64,000 nt of DNA from Candidatus Phosphoribacter hodrii (GTDB lineage: Bacteria; Actinomycetota; Actinomycetes; Actinomycetales; Dermatophilaceae). Each line of letters begins with the position of its first letter. The stretch's first letter is position 1. A program made the translations under genes and the position numbers. This document shows positions 44,211 through 52,700 of this stretch, piece after piece. Location: contig JADJIB010000006.1 in the NCBI GenBank assembly GCA_016707175.1, positions 1-64,000 of the forward strand, in the 5' to 3' direction. A model generated the notes under the pieces. The model was not told the DNA's origin and searched no databases. It was given only the letters and a program-made list of their open reading frames with translations.

Positions 44211-45464
44211 TCATCCCCTCCACCACGTCGAGCGGAGCCCGAGGGCGCTGGTGAACCTTGCTCCGGTCACCGTAATCGTCGCGTGAGTGCCGACGATGCT
44301 CACGCTGGTCACTCGGCCTCCCCATTGGCCGTTGCCGTCCCGACTATTGACCACGAGCGCCTTGGCGGTGCCGATCGATGGCCACGCGTCACTCAAGGCG
44401 CTCAAGGTTACCGACTTGGTCCACGAGTTGGCCGTGTTGCGCACGGCCCCGTCGTAGGGGTCCGGCTTGGCCACCTGGTAGGGCAGTGAACTGGCCACGG
44501 TGTAGCCGCCGTTGGAAGAACTGAACTCCGTCAATGCGAAGCCGCTCCCGTACCGCAGCGCCCGCAGGCGGGAGGCCGTGATGGCCGAGTCCGTCGTCGT
44601 GACCTCGTACGCCCGCAACAGACTGCCGCTGCTCGACCAGGCCGCCTTGCCGGCATAGACCTGGCAGGCCGTGGTGTCGCAGATGTCACTGGCGCCGGTG
44701 GCCCGAGCCCGCTTGTATGCCGCATACGTCCGTGCTGCGACCGCTTGTGCGGCCAGAGCGGTTGCCGGCCAACTCGCGGGCATCTCCGCTGGGACCACAC
44801 TGCGCAGGTAGCTCTCCATGGGCAGGACGTTGATGGTCGAGAGGGTGAGGACGTTCCGGACCGCGCGCAGCGAGCCACGGTATTCTCGGCGACTCGAGTC
44901 TGGGCGGATCAGCCGAAGAGTCCCGCGCGTTGAGGTGAACTCGGCTGTCGCAGTCGAGAACACACGGTCGCGAACCCAACCGCCCGCCCCGGTGTAGGTG
45001 AAGTCCAGCCTGAGGCCGGACCCTGACGGGTTTGGCACCAGACGCCAGGCGCTAATGGTGCGTCCAGTGGCCGCGTGAGTTGCTGGCAGTGTGACCTTCG
45101 TCCCGCCAGCGGTGACCGCCATCGAGCCGAGCGCATCGACGGCCACCTGGGTAGATGAGCCCGTCGACAGCGACACTCTGATCGGCGCGTCGGCGAGCTG
45201 TGACCGAGTCGTCCCGGGGTAGTAGAAGTCGAGGATCGCGACGAGGCCCACGCCCTTGGTCGCGGCACCGTAGGCACCCCATTGCGAGAGGCCGCGCCCA
45301 TGACCGTAGCCGTGTCCGGCCAGCGTGAAGCCCCGGGAACTCGTCGGATCGTACTGAGCTGCGTTCGCCGAAGGAACCACAGCTCCGACGAGGACAGCCA
45401 CTGCCGCTGCCGTGAGAACGCGGATCGTCACCCTCATCGTTCCCAAACGCTTCTTGCGCACCAT
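44211..45464 (-). CDS. SpoIID/LytB-domain secreted protein
   Basis: 417 residues. The start ATG 45464 follows GGAG six bases upstream and gives a signal peptide: KKRLGTMRVTIRVLTAAAVAVLVG, with a likely cut after SANA. The mature part begins GFTLAGHGYGHGRGLSQWGAYGA, the conserved His/Gly motif of SpoIID proteins, and continues with VLPMESYLRSVVPAEMPASWPATALAAQAVAARTYAAYK (quoted in part: VPAEMPASWPATALAAQAVA). A Cys pair in DICDTTACQVYAG and a final EFSSSNGGYT are also typical. Bacillus SpoIID cuts glycan strands lacking peptides and stimulates an amidase. Here it may trim peptidoglycan to make room for, or to anchor, the polysaccharide. It is the only wall hydrolase-like gene within the locus. 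Confidence 0.88.
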   Translation of the reverse strand: MVRKKRLGTMRVTIRVLTAAAVAVLVGAVVPSANAAQYDPTSSRGFTLAGHGYGHGRGLSQWGAYGAATKGVGLVAILDFYYPGTTRSQLADAPIRVSLSTGSSTQVAVDALGSMAVTAGGTKVTLPATHAATGRTISAWRLVPNPSGSGLRLDFTYTGAGGWVRDRVFSTATAEFTSTRGTLRLIRPDSSRREYRGSLRAVRNVLTLSTINVLPMESYLRSVVPAEMPASWPATALAAQAVAARTYAAYKRARATGASDICDTTACQVYAGKAAWSSSGSLLRAYEVTTTDSAITASRLRALRYGSGFALTEFSSSNGGYTVASSLPYQVAKPDPYDGAVRNTANSWTKSVTLSALSDAWPSIGTAKALVVNSRDGNGQWGGRVTSVSIVGTHATITVTGARFTSALGLRSTWWRG

Positions 45465-45721
45465 GAAACACTCCAATCACGTCAGTCACAGAAGTTGACC
45501 ATGGTTGCGGCTGCTCGCCACAGGCGAGACATAACAAAGTGATATCAGTCGGCGTGTCGGACGGCGTGTCGGCGCGGCAACTCTCTCGCAGAGGCCCTCC
45601 TGTGACGTCGGCCGGCGCCAGCAGGGGCGCAACCGCGGTGGGTTAGCCTTGTGGAATGCGGACAGGTCAGAGTCGGTCCCGGGCGAGTTCCTCAGTCCCG
45701 AGGCTGGGGTAGCTGCCCCGG

Positions 45722-46903
45722 ATGCGGATCGTCGTCGTCAACAACTTCTTCCCTCCGCGGGTCGGCGGTTCTTCGCATCTCTCCGACGCCCTTGCCAGGG
45801 GGTATGCCGCCCGCGCACATGAGGTCCTCGTCGTCACCGCGGCCTACGGCGAGGCTCCGGCCCAGGAGCAGCGCGACGGCATCCGGATCGTGCGTTTCCC
45901 GGCAGCGATGTTGCCGGAGACCCGGTTCGCGGTGAGCTTCGACCTGTCCTTCGCGAGCCGTCCGTCGTTGCCGCGCGACCTGGCCCGGCTGCTCGACGAT
46001 TTCCGACCCGACGTCATCCACCAACATGGCCAGTTCATGGACCTCACCTGGGCCACGGGCGCCTACGCCCGGCGGCGCGGCATACCCGTTCTCCTCTCGG
46101 TGCACACCCGATTGGAGAACCCCGCGGCCCTCTACCGTCATGCTTTCCGCACTCTCGACGCGACCCTCGTCGCGCCGCGACTGCGGCGCTACCGGCCGCG
46201 GATCGTTGTCATGGATGCCCACATGCGTGACTACATCACCGCTCGCTACCGAGGTGGATACCGCGAGCTTGTCCCGATCCCGGTCGGGGTGGACCCCGTG
46301 TGGGTCCGTGGCGGCGACGCGGCCGTGGGTCGCGAGCTGGCCGGGGTCGGCGACGCGCCCATCCTCTTGTCGGTCGGGCATGTGATCCCGCTGCGCGACC
46401 GGGTGGGCTTGGTTGAGGCCCTGCCCGCGGTGCTCGCGCGCCACCCCGACGCGCGGCTCGTCGTCGCGGGGCGGGTCTACTACGACGTCTTCCTCCGCCG
46501 CGCAACGGAGCTCGGCGTGGCGTATGCCGTGCGCCCCCTTGGCGCGGTTCCCAAAGCGAGCATCCCGCACCTGCTTGCGGCGGCGACGCTCGAGAGTCAT
46601 GAGCAAGGCGACGGGATGGGGACAGCGACGTTGGAAGCGATGGCGGCGGGCGTCCCGATCGTCGGGTGGGGGCGGCTGGACAACTTCCCCGGGGTGCCGC
46701 TTCACGATGGCGGCGAGGTGCTGCTCACCGACCGGGGTGACGTCGTCGGGTTGGCGCAGCGACTGCTACGTGTGCTCGACGATCCTGTGGAGGCGCAGGC
46801 GGTGGGCGCACGAGGAAGGGCCCTCATCGACGCGCACTTCACCCTCGACCGCGTGCTCGACGCCCACCTCGCCACCTTCTCCGAGTTGCTCGGACGCGCC
46901 TGA
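45722..46903 (+). CDS. Glycosyltransferase family 4
   Basis: 393-residue GT-B enzyme. The N-terminal fold has VNNFFPPRVGGSSHLSDALARG, the glycine loop typical of GT4, and FRPDVIHQHGQFMDL and VLLSVHTRLENPAAL. The C-terminal donor fold has VPIPVGVDPVWV, ILLSVGHVIPLRDRVGLVEALPAVL, ARLVVAGRVYYDVF and SHEQGDGMGTATLEAMAAGVPIVG, where EGxGxxxLEAMA binds the nucleotide sugar (here Gln-Gly-Asp-Gly instead of the usual Glu). It is divergent from the SpoIID-like gene across 257 bases. The ATG at 45722 has no clear Shine-Dalgarno; a TTAGCCT box at about 45643 may give a leader of 70 bases. Donor and acceptor are unknown. Confidence 0.88.
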   Translation: MRIVVVNNFFPPRVGGSSHLSDALARGYAARAHEVLVVTAAYGEAPAQEQRDGIRIVRFPAAMLPETRFAVSFDLSFASRPSLPRDLARLLDDFRPDVIHQHGQFMDLTWATGAYARRRGIPVLLSVHTRLENPAALYRHAFRTLDATLVAPRLRRYRPRIVVMDAHMRDYITARYRGGYRELVPIPVGVDPVWVRGGDAAVGRELAGVGDAPILLSVGHVIPLRDRVGLVEALPAVLARHPDARLVVAGRVYYDVFLRRATELGVAYAVRPLGAVPKASIPHLLAAATLESHEQGDGMGTATLEAMAAGVPIVGWGRLDNFPGVPLHDGGEVLLTDRGDVVGLAQRLLRVLDDPVEAQAVGARGRALIDAHFTLDRVLDAHLATFSELLGRA

Positions 46904-46942
46904 GCGACCCGCTGGGCGGGAGGGCGGCATACCCCCCGCTGG

Positions 46943-46948
46943 TAGCAT
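46943..46948 (+). promoter_or_regulatory. -10 box TAGCAT for the third aminotransferase operon
   Basis: TAGCAT in the 70-base gap after the GT4 gene would start a transcript about 20 bases before the ATG at 46974, which has AAGGAG. It may head a unit running to the GT4 gene ending at 52666. Confidence 0.4.
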
Positions 46949-46973
46949 CTGGCCCGAACCCGAAGGAGTCTGC

Positions 46974-48119
46974 ATGCAACGCACCGTGCCCCTCGGCCAA
47001 CCGACGGTCGGGGAGCCCGAGCTTGCTGCCGTCGCCGAGGTGTTCGCCTCGGGATGGTTGTCCGGGGCCGGGCCGACGTGCGTGGCCTTCGAGAACGAGT
47101 TCGCTCGGGCGGTCGGGACCGCCCACGCCCTCACGACCGCCAACTGCGGCTCCGCCCTGCACCTGGCCCTGCAGGTCCTCGGCGCCGGACCGGGCGACGA
47201 GGTCATTGTCGGCGACTACACCTTCCCCGCCACCGGTCACGCCGTGGTGTGGACGGGCGCGACCCCAGTCTTCGCGGACGTCCGGCCCGACATCTGGTCG
47301 GCCGACCCGGCCGCGGTCGAGGCAGCGATCACGCCGCGCACCGTCGGGATCCTCGCCGTCGACGTCTTCGGGCAGCCCGCGGACTACGACGAGTTGCGGG
47401 CCATCGCTGACCGGCACGGCCTCTGGATCGTCGAGGATGCTGCGTGCGCCGCGGGAGCGACCTACCACGGCCGTCCGGCCGGGAGCCTGGCCGATCTCGC
47501 GGCGTTCAGCTTCCACGGCCGCAAGGGCATCACGGCAGGCGAGGGCGGCGCGCTGGTTGGGGATCGGGGCGACCTGATGGACCAGGCCCGCAAACTGCAC
47601 ACCTACGGCATCGCGCCCGCGGTCACGCGCGAGGGCGAGGCGACCCTGCCCGTCCCGAGCTTCGACGAAGCGGGCTACAACTACCGACTCTCCGACGTCC
47701 AGGCCGCCATCATGCGGGTCCAGTTGGGCCGTTTGCCCGACCTCCTCGCCGCGCGTACCCGGTCGGCCCAGGTGTATGCCGCGGGGCTCGGGGACCTCGA
47801 CCAACTCACCCTTCCTGTCGCGCTGGACGACCGCACCCACCCGTGGCAGTCGTACGTCCTCACCCTCGACCCGAGCCTCGATCGTGGCCGGGTCGCGCTG
47901 GCGCTGCGCGAGCAGGGGGTGGGGTGCAACTTCGGCACCTATGCCTCGCACGTCCAGCCCGTGTATGGCACCCCGGCCGGTCGCGAGTGCCCGGTCTCGG
48001 CCGACCTGTTCCATCGCCATCTGGCGATTCCCATGCACGCCAACCTCACTGACGATGACCTCACCCACGTCGTGGACACCGTTCGAGCCGTCGTCGGCTC
48101 GGACGCCGTCCGCCGCTAG
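46974..48119 (+). CDS. DegT/DnrJ/EryC1 sugar aminotransferase 3
   Basis: 381 residues. It opens VPLGQPTVGEPELAAVAEVF and SGWLSGAGPTCVAFENEFA. TTANCGSALHLALQVLGAGPGDEVIVGDYTFPATGHAVV (quoted in part: VGDYTFPATGHAV) and EDAACAAGATYHG line the cofactor pocket; the Lys is in FHGRKGITAGEGGALV. GYNYRLSDVQAAIMRVQLGRL and HLAIPMHANLTDDDL close the domain. It is only distantly like the two other DegT proteins here, so it probably serves a different sugar. AAGGAG lies seven bases before the ATG. A SDR epimerase gene follows after 65 bases, so the pair could make and aminate one sugar. Confidence 0.9.
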   Translation: MQRTVPLGQPTVGEPELAAVAEVFASGWLSGAGPTCVAFENEFARAVGTAHALTTANCGSALHLALQVLGAGPGDEVIVGDYTFPATGHAVVWTGATPVFADVRPDIWSADPAAVEAAITPRTVGILAVDVFGQPADYDELRAIADRHGLWIVEDAACAAGATYHGRPAGSLADLAAFSFHGRKGITAGEGGALVGDRGDLMDQARKLHTYGIAPAVTREGEATLPVPSFDEAGYNYRLSDVQAAIMRVQLGRLPDLLAARTRSAQVYAAGLGDLDQLTLPVALDDRTHPWQSYVLTLDPSLDRGRVALALREQGVGCNFGTYASHVQPVYGTPAGRECPVSADLFHRHLAIPMHANLTDDDLTHVVDTVRAVVGSDAVRR

Positions 48120-48184
48120 CCACCTCGCGGGCGCCTGACCTGCGGGAAGGGCGCACGCGGCATACGAAAGGATCCAGCAGCCTC

Positions 48185-49120
48185 ATGAGCGCCGAGACCG
48201 TCTTCTTCACTGGAGGTGCCGGCTTCATCGGTCTCCACGTCGTTCCGATGCTCCTGGAGCGTGGCTACAACGTGCGGATCTTCGACAACATGTTCCGCGG
48301 GGACCGGTCTGCCGTCGAGCAACTCCAGGCTGCCCACCCCGGGCGGATCGACCTGATCGACCAGGACATCCGTTACGGCGGGGCCGTCCACGCGGCGATG
48401 GCCGGGTGCTCGGTCGTCATCCACGCGGCGGCCGTATCGATCAACAAGAGCCAGGCCGACCCGCACGAGTCGATGGCTATCAACACCATCGGCAGCCATA
48501 ACGTCATCGCCGCGGCGGCTGATCATGGTGTGCGCCGGCTGGTCTTCTGCTCGTCTGCGTCGGTCTACGGCGACCCGAAGCGACTGCCCATGCACGAGGA
48601 CGACGAGTTGTCGCCGCAGACCCCCTACTGCATCTCCAAGCGCACCGGCGAAGACCTGCTGGACTTCTACCAGCGGCGATCGGGGCTCTCCTGGATCGCC
48701 TTGCGGTTCTTCAACGTTTACGGCCCCGGCCAGAAGACCACCGCCTACTACACGTCGGTCATCAACCACTTCGTCAACCGGCTCAAGGCCGGCGAGCCGC
48801 CGGTCATCGACGGCAAGGGCGAGCAGTCGATGGACTTCATCCACGTCCACGACATCGCCCGGTCCGTCGTGCTGGCGCTCGACTGTGCCGGCGACAACGT
48901 GCCCGTCAACATCGGCACCGGGATCGACACGACCGTGGCCGAGTTGGCGCGGATCCTCATCGACGCGGTGGGTGTCGACGTTCAACCGCAGTTCAGCGGC
49001 CGCGATGTCATTGCCAGCCGACGGGCGGCTGACGTCACCCGGGCCCGTGAGGTGCTCGGGTTCGAGGCGACGATTCCGGTGCGCGAGGGGATGACCGCCC
49101 TCATCCGGGACGGCGGCTGA
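48185..49120 (+). CDS. NAD-dependent sugar epimerase/dehydratase (extended SDR)
   Basis: 311 residues. The nucleotide-binding motif is FFTGGAGFIGLHVVPMLLERG, followed by VVIHAAAVSINKSQADP, the Ser of CSSASVYGDP and the catalytic YCISK pair (YxxxK). GLSWIALRFFNVYGPGQ and MDFIHVHDIARSVVLALD are typical of the GalE/WbpP-like branch that acts on UDP-sugars, and DVTRAREVLGFEATIPVREGM closes the chain. Without comparison the exact reaction (4-epimerase, or 4,6-dehydratase) stays open; lack of the dehydratase Asp-Glu pair after the Thr position favours an epimerase. It overlaps the next acyltransferase by one base (TGATGG). Confidence 0.88.
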   Translation: MSAETVFFTGGAGFIGLHVVPMLLERGYNVRIFDNMFRGDRSAVEQLQAAHPGRIDLIDQDIRYGGAVHAAMAGCSVVIHAAAVSINKSQADPHESMAINTIGSHNVIAAAADHGVRRLVFCSSASVYGDPKRLPMHEDDELSPQTPYCISKRTGEDLLDFYQRRSGLSWIALRFFNVYGPGQKTTAYYTSVINHFVNRLKAGEPPVIDGKGEQSMDFIHVHDIARSVVLALDCAGDNVPVNIGTGIDTTVAELARILIDAVGVDVQPQFSGRDVIASRRAADVTRAREVLGFEATIPVREGMTALIRDGG

Positions 49121-49593
49121 TGGCCCCAAGGCCGGCGGCGCTGCCGCCCAACCCGTGGAACGAACACGCCTGGGTGGTGGGGGAGCCCGTCGTCGGGGAA
49201 GGCACCTGGATCGGGGCGTTCACGATGATTGACGCCTCCGGTGGCCTCACGATCGGCGCCGGATGCGACATCTCGACGGGGGCGCAGGTCTACACCCATT
49301 CCTCGGCGAAGCGGTGCGTCAGTGGACGTCGGTTCGACGTGGTGGAGCGCGCACCGGTCGTCATCGGAGACCGGGTGTTCATCGGGGCCGGCGCGATCAT
49401 CCAGATGGGCGTCACGATCGGCGATGAGGCGGTCATCGGAGCGGGTGCGGTAGTCACCAAAGACGTGCCAGCCGGGGCCATCGTCGCGGGAGTTCCCGCT
49501 CGGGTGGTGGGCCGCGTCGAGTTCGATTCCGGCGGCACGCCAACCCTTGCGTATGGTCGTGCCATGAGCATCGAAGGGTCGGACACGCCATGA
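49120..49593 (+). CDS. Hexapeptide-repeat acyltransferase 2
   Basis: 157 residues, a short left-handed beta-helix enzyme. Hexapeptide turns are seen in [39 protein letters not shown] (quoted in part: [19 protein letters not shown]), where the His after VYT is the usual catalytic base, and in [38 protein letters not shown]. It ends with [13 protein letters not shown] as in CysE/WecD-like O- or N-acetyltransferases. It starts in the stop of the epimerase gene and overlaps ugd by four bases. Likely adds acetyl to one sugar of the repeat unit. Confidence 0.87.
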   Translation: MAPRPAALPPNPWNEHAWVVGEPVVGEGTWIGAFTMIDASGGLTIGAGCDISTGAQVYTHSSAKRCVSGRRFDVVERAPVVIGDRVFIGAGAIIQMGVTIGDEAVIGAGAVVTKDVPAGAIVAGVPARVVGRVEFDSGGTPTLAYGRAMSIEGSDTP

Positions 49594-50756
49594 AGTTGAC
49601 GGTTGCCGGGCTCGGTTATGTCGGGATGGCCAACGCCGTGCTGCTCTCGCAGCACCACGACGTCACTGCGTTCGACGTGGACGCTCAGCGCGTGCGACTA
49701 GTGAACCAGGGTCGATCTCCAATCGCGGACACCGAGATCGAGGCCAGGTTGGCCTCCGGCGGATTGAGGCTGCGCGCGACGAGCGACCCGGTCGGTGCCT
49801 ATTCCGGCGCCGAGCTCGTCGTTGTGGCCACACCCACGAATTACGACCCTGAGACGCTCTACTTCGACACATCTTCTGTCGAATCGGTCATCGACGACGT
49901 CCTTGCTGTTGCACCGAGGGCAATCATCGTTATCAAGTCGACGATTCCCGTAGGCTTCACGAAGCGGATGCAATCCCTGCGGCCGGATGCCCGCATCCTC
50001 TTCTCGCCAGAGTTCCTGCGCGAGGGGCATGCTTTGTATGACAACCTGCATCCCAGCCGGATCATTGTGGCCGACCCAGGGCCGGACGCCGAAGTGTTTG
50101 CGGGCCTGCTCGTTGAGGGCGCCGAGGATGCGGACCCGCCAGTCATGTTCACGGGGTCGACGGAGGCAGAGGCGATCAAACTCTTCTCCAACACCTATCT
50201 GGCCATGCGGGTGGCCTACTTCAATGAACTGGACACCTACGCGCTGCAGCACGGCCTGGACACGCGGCAGATCATTCGCGGCGTCGGGCTCGACCCGCGC
50301 ATTGGAACCCACTACAACAACCCTAGTTTCGGATACGGTGGTTACTGCCTTCCTAAGGACACAAAACAGCTCCTCGCCAACTATCGGGACGTCCCGCAGG
50401 TTCTGATTCAAGCAATTGTCGAGTCGAACACGACTCGTAAGGACTTTATCGCGACGGACATCTTGGCCAGCGGGCCTACCACCGTGGGCATCTATCGCCT
50501 CGCCATGAAGTCAGGCTCGGACAATTTCCGATCGTCGTCAGTTCAAGGCATCATGAAGAGAATTAAGGCGAAGGGGGTTATGGTCATCGTCTACGAACCG
50601 ATGCTCAGCGAAGAAACATTCTTCAACTCCGAAGTCGTCCGCGACCTTGCTGAGTTCACGGCGCGCTCAGACGTGATCGTCTGCAATCGAGCGGCACCTG
50701 AGCTCAGTGACGTTCGTGCCAAGCTCTACACCAGGGATGTCTTCGGTCGAGACTGA
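49590..50756 (+). CDS. ugd: UDP-glucose 6-dehydrogenase
   Basis: 388 residues; oxidises UDP-glucose to UDP-glucuronate with two NAD. The N-terminal motif is [19 protein letters not shown]. The Thr and Lys of [10 protein letters not shown] and the Glu in [19 protein letters not shown] (substrate carboxylate) are present. [22 protein letters not shown] and the catalytic Cys in [15 protein letters not shown] are all in place. Length and these blocks match the short enterobacterial Ugd rather than the longer actinobacterial (Rv0322-like) or WbpA/WbpO types. Codon use is softer (more A/T third positions) and the GGCATAC motif is missing here and in the next two genes, which suggests transfer. ATG 49590 overlaps the previous gene. 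Confidence 0.93.
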   Translation: MKLTVAGLGYVGMANAVLLSQHHDVTAFDVDAQRVRLVNQGRSPIADTEIEARLASGGLRLRATSDPVGAYSGAELVVVATPTNYDPETLYFDTSSVESVIDDVLAVAPRAIIVIKSTIPVGFTKRMQSLRPDARILFSPEFLREGHALYDNLHPSRIIVADPGPDAEVFAGLLVEGAEDADPPVMFTGSTEAEAIKLFSNTYLAMRVAYFNELDTYALQHGLDTRQIIRGVGLDPRIGTHYNNPSFGYGGYCLPKDTKQLLANYRDVPQVLIQAIVESNTTRKDFIATDILASGPTTVGIYRLAMKSGSDNFRSSSVQGIMKRIKAKGVMVIVYEPMLSEETFFNSEVVRDLAEFTARSDVIVCNRAAPELSDVRAKLYTRDVFGRD

Positions 50757-50796
50757 CCATGTCGGGGAGGTACACCCATCCTAGGAGGACTGAACC

Positions 50797-51558
50797 ATGC
50801 TCGGTGCTGAGGGGGCGCTCGTCAGCGTCGTGATGCCAACGTATAACTGCGCCGACTTCATCGAGGAGTCGATCAGGTCGGTTCAGGGTCAAACACATGG
50901 CGAGTGGGAGTTGATCGTCATCGATGATTGCTCCACGGACGACACGCGTGAGCGGGTGGAACGGATCGCTGCATCGGACCCGCGAGTCCACTACCACCTC
51001 TTGGAGTCGAATTCCGGGGCGGCGGTGGCCAGAACCCTGGGAATGGAACTTGCGCGTGGACGATTCATCGCCTTTCTCGATAGCGACGACCTCTGGCGAC
51101 CGGACAAACTAGCCCTCCAGCTGGACTTTCTCAATCGAACCGCGGGGACGATCGTTTGCTCTGCCTACGATCAGATCGATGAAGCTGGCCGCTCCCTTGG
51201 GCGAGTGCTCTCGCCCAAGAAGCGGGCGGACTACAATGCGGTCCTCTTGACCTGCCCCATTGGCAACTCCACCGTGTTGTACGACGCCGACGCGTTGGGA
51301 AAGTTTGTCGTTCCAAACATTCGGAAGCGGAATGACGACGCGCTCTGGCTTCAGATGTTGAAGAAAGAGAAATACATTCTCGGAATGCCGGACGTTTTGA
51401 TGAGCTACCGGGTGCGAGCGAACTCTATCTCGGCCAACAAGCTGTCGCTTATCCGGTACCACTGGATCCTGTACCGCGACATCGAGCACCTGTCGATCGC
51501 CCGATCTGCCGCGCATATTGGCGTGTGGGTGGCCCTCAAGGCGCTGAGGATCAAGTGA
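50797..51558 (+). CDS. Glycosyltransferase family 2
   Basis: 253 residues of GT-A fold. LVSVVMPTYNCADFIEESIRSVQGQTHGEWELIVIDDCSTDDT is the standard N-terminus (quoted in part: VVMPTYNCADFIEESI, VIDDCSTDD). FIAFLDSDDLWRPDKLALQ contains the DxD metal motif, and TIVCSAYDQIDEAG follows. The acceptor part has RKRNDDALWLQMLKKE, whose ND(D/A) W pattern gives the base, and VLMSYRVRANSISANK. This set is typical of small transferases such as those adding hexoses in capsules. AGGAGG stands six bases before ATG 50797. It lies in the low-motif, softer-codon stretch with ugd. Confidence 0.9.
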   Translation: MLGAEGALVSVVMPTYNCADFIEESIRSVQGQTHGEWELIVIDDCSTDDTRERVERIAASDPRVHYHLLESNSGAAVARTLGMELARGRFIAFLDSDDLWRPDKLALQLDFLNRTAGTIVCSAYDQIDEAGRSLGRVLSPKKRADYNAVLLTCPIGNSTVLYDADALGKFVVPNIRKRNDDALWLQMLKKEKYILGMPDVLMSYRVRANSISANKLSLIRYHWILYRDIEHLSIARSAAHIGVWVALKALRIK

Positions 51559-51589
51559 TAGGCAACGAGGCGGGGGTAGGGCGCTAAGA

Positions 51590-52666
51590 ATGCGGCTCCT
51601 TATGTTGGCTCCGGCTAGCGCAGTTCACACGCAACGTTGGGCCAACGGCCTGTGCAGCCTAGGTGCGGAGGTCCACGTAGCCTGCCTTGCGGAACATGTG
51701 CCGAGCGTGTCCACGTTGGACGACCGAATCACCGTCCATACATTGTCAGGTCGCGGCCAGGTTGCCTACTTCACCCAGGCTCGGGAAGTCGCGAAACTGG
51801 CGCGCCGGGTGCGACCGGATGTCGTCAATGCGCATTACGCGAGCGGCTATGGCACCTTGCTCAGGCTCGCCCATCTCAAGCCTTCCGTTCTGTCTGCGTG
51901 GGGGAGCGACGTCTACGAGTTTCCTGACCGTGGCCCACTCCAGCGCTGGTTGGTTGCAGGCAACCTGCGCTACGCCGGCGCGGTCACGTCCTCCAGCAAC
52001 GTGATGGCCGCCCGGATCGCGGAGGTCACCCACGGCGGCGTGGCGGCGACGGTGATTCCCTTCGGAGTGGATCCGGCCATCTTCTGGCCCGGCCCTGAAC
52101 GTGCCGATGGGAGGCCCGTGCGGTTTGGCATTGTGAAGACTCTTGAGCCGCACTACCGCATCGACGTTGTCATCGATGCATTCGCTCGATACGTGTCGGA
52201 CCGGGACCCCGATGCGGCCACCTTGGACATCTACGGCAGCGGTGCTCTCCTGCCCGAGTTGCAGGCGCGAATAGCGCGGCTCGGGGTATCCGACCGCGTG
52301 GTGGTGCACGGAGGGATCGCCCACGAGGCAGTGCCAGCTGCGTTGCGCGCTTTGGACGTTTTCGTCCTGGCCAGCGAAACCGAGAGCTTTGGGGTCGCCG
52401 CAGTCGAGGCGATGGCGTGCGGCGTCCCCGTCATCGCATCCGATGCGCCCGGGTTCGTTGAAGTGCTTGACAGCGGCCGCTATGGGCTGCTCTATCCACG
52501 CGGCGATGTCGGTGCCTTGGTGCAACACATGAGTGGTCTTGGCGCCGATGTCGAGGCGCGGCGCCGACTGCGGGTGGCCGGGATGGAGGGCGCTCGGCGC
52601 TACGACTGGCGGCGCAATGTGGTCGACATGTTTGGTCTGCTCACGTCGATGGCGAGCCGCGCTTAG
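51590..52666 (+). CDS. Glycosyltransferase family 4
   Basis: 358-residue GT-B enzyme. APASAVHTQRWANGLCSLGAEVHVACL is the N-terminus, and RPDVVNAHYASGYGTLLRL and LSAWGSDVYEF the first-domain contacts. The donor domain has VIPFGVDPAIFWPGP, FGIVKTLEPHYRIDVVIDAFA, LDIYGSGALLPELQARI and FVLASETESFGVAAVEAMACGVPVIASDAPGFVEVL (quoted in part: SETESFGVAAVEAMACG), with the classic ExFG and E residues that hold the nucleotide sugar. It is the last gene of the plus-strand run before the convergent Gfo/Idh gene, which it approaches within 34 bases. Sugar specificity unknown. Confidence 0.9.
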   Translation: MRLLMLAPASAVHTQRWANGLCSLGAEVHVACLAEHVPSVSTLDDRITVHTLSGRGQVAYFTQAREVAKLARRVRPDVVNAHYASGYGTLLRLAHLKPSVLSAWGSDVYEFPDRGPLQRWLVAGNLRYAGAVTSSSNVMAARIAEVTHGGVAATVIPFGVDPAIFWPGPERADGRPVRFGIVKTLEPHYRIDVVIDAFARYVSDRDPDAATLDIYGSGALLPELQARIARLGVSDRVVVHGGIAHEAVPAALRALDVFVLASETESFGVAAVEAMACGVPVIASDAPGFVEVLDSGRYGLLYPRGDVGALVQHMSGLGADVEARRRLRVAGMEGARRYDWRRNVVDMFGLLTSMASRA

Positions 52667-52700
52667 CCGATCCGACGGCGATCTCAAGACCGCCTGGAAG

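Noticed and set aside
49590..50756. UDP-GlcNAc 6-dehydrogenase (WbpA-like) for the dehydrogenase gene
   Set aside because: Length (388) and the key blocks match short UDP-glucose dehydrogenases; WbpA/WbpO are longer and differ in the same blocks.
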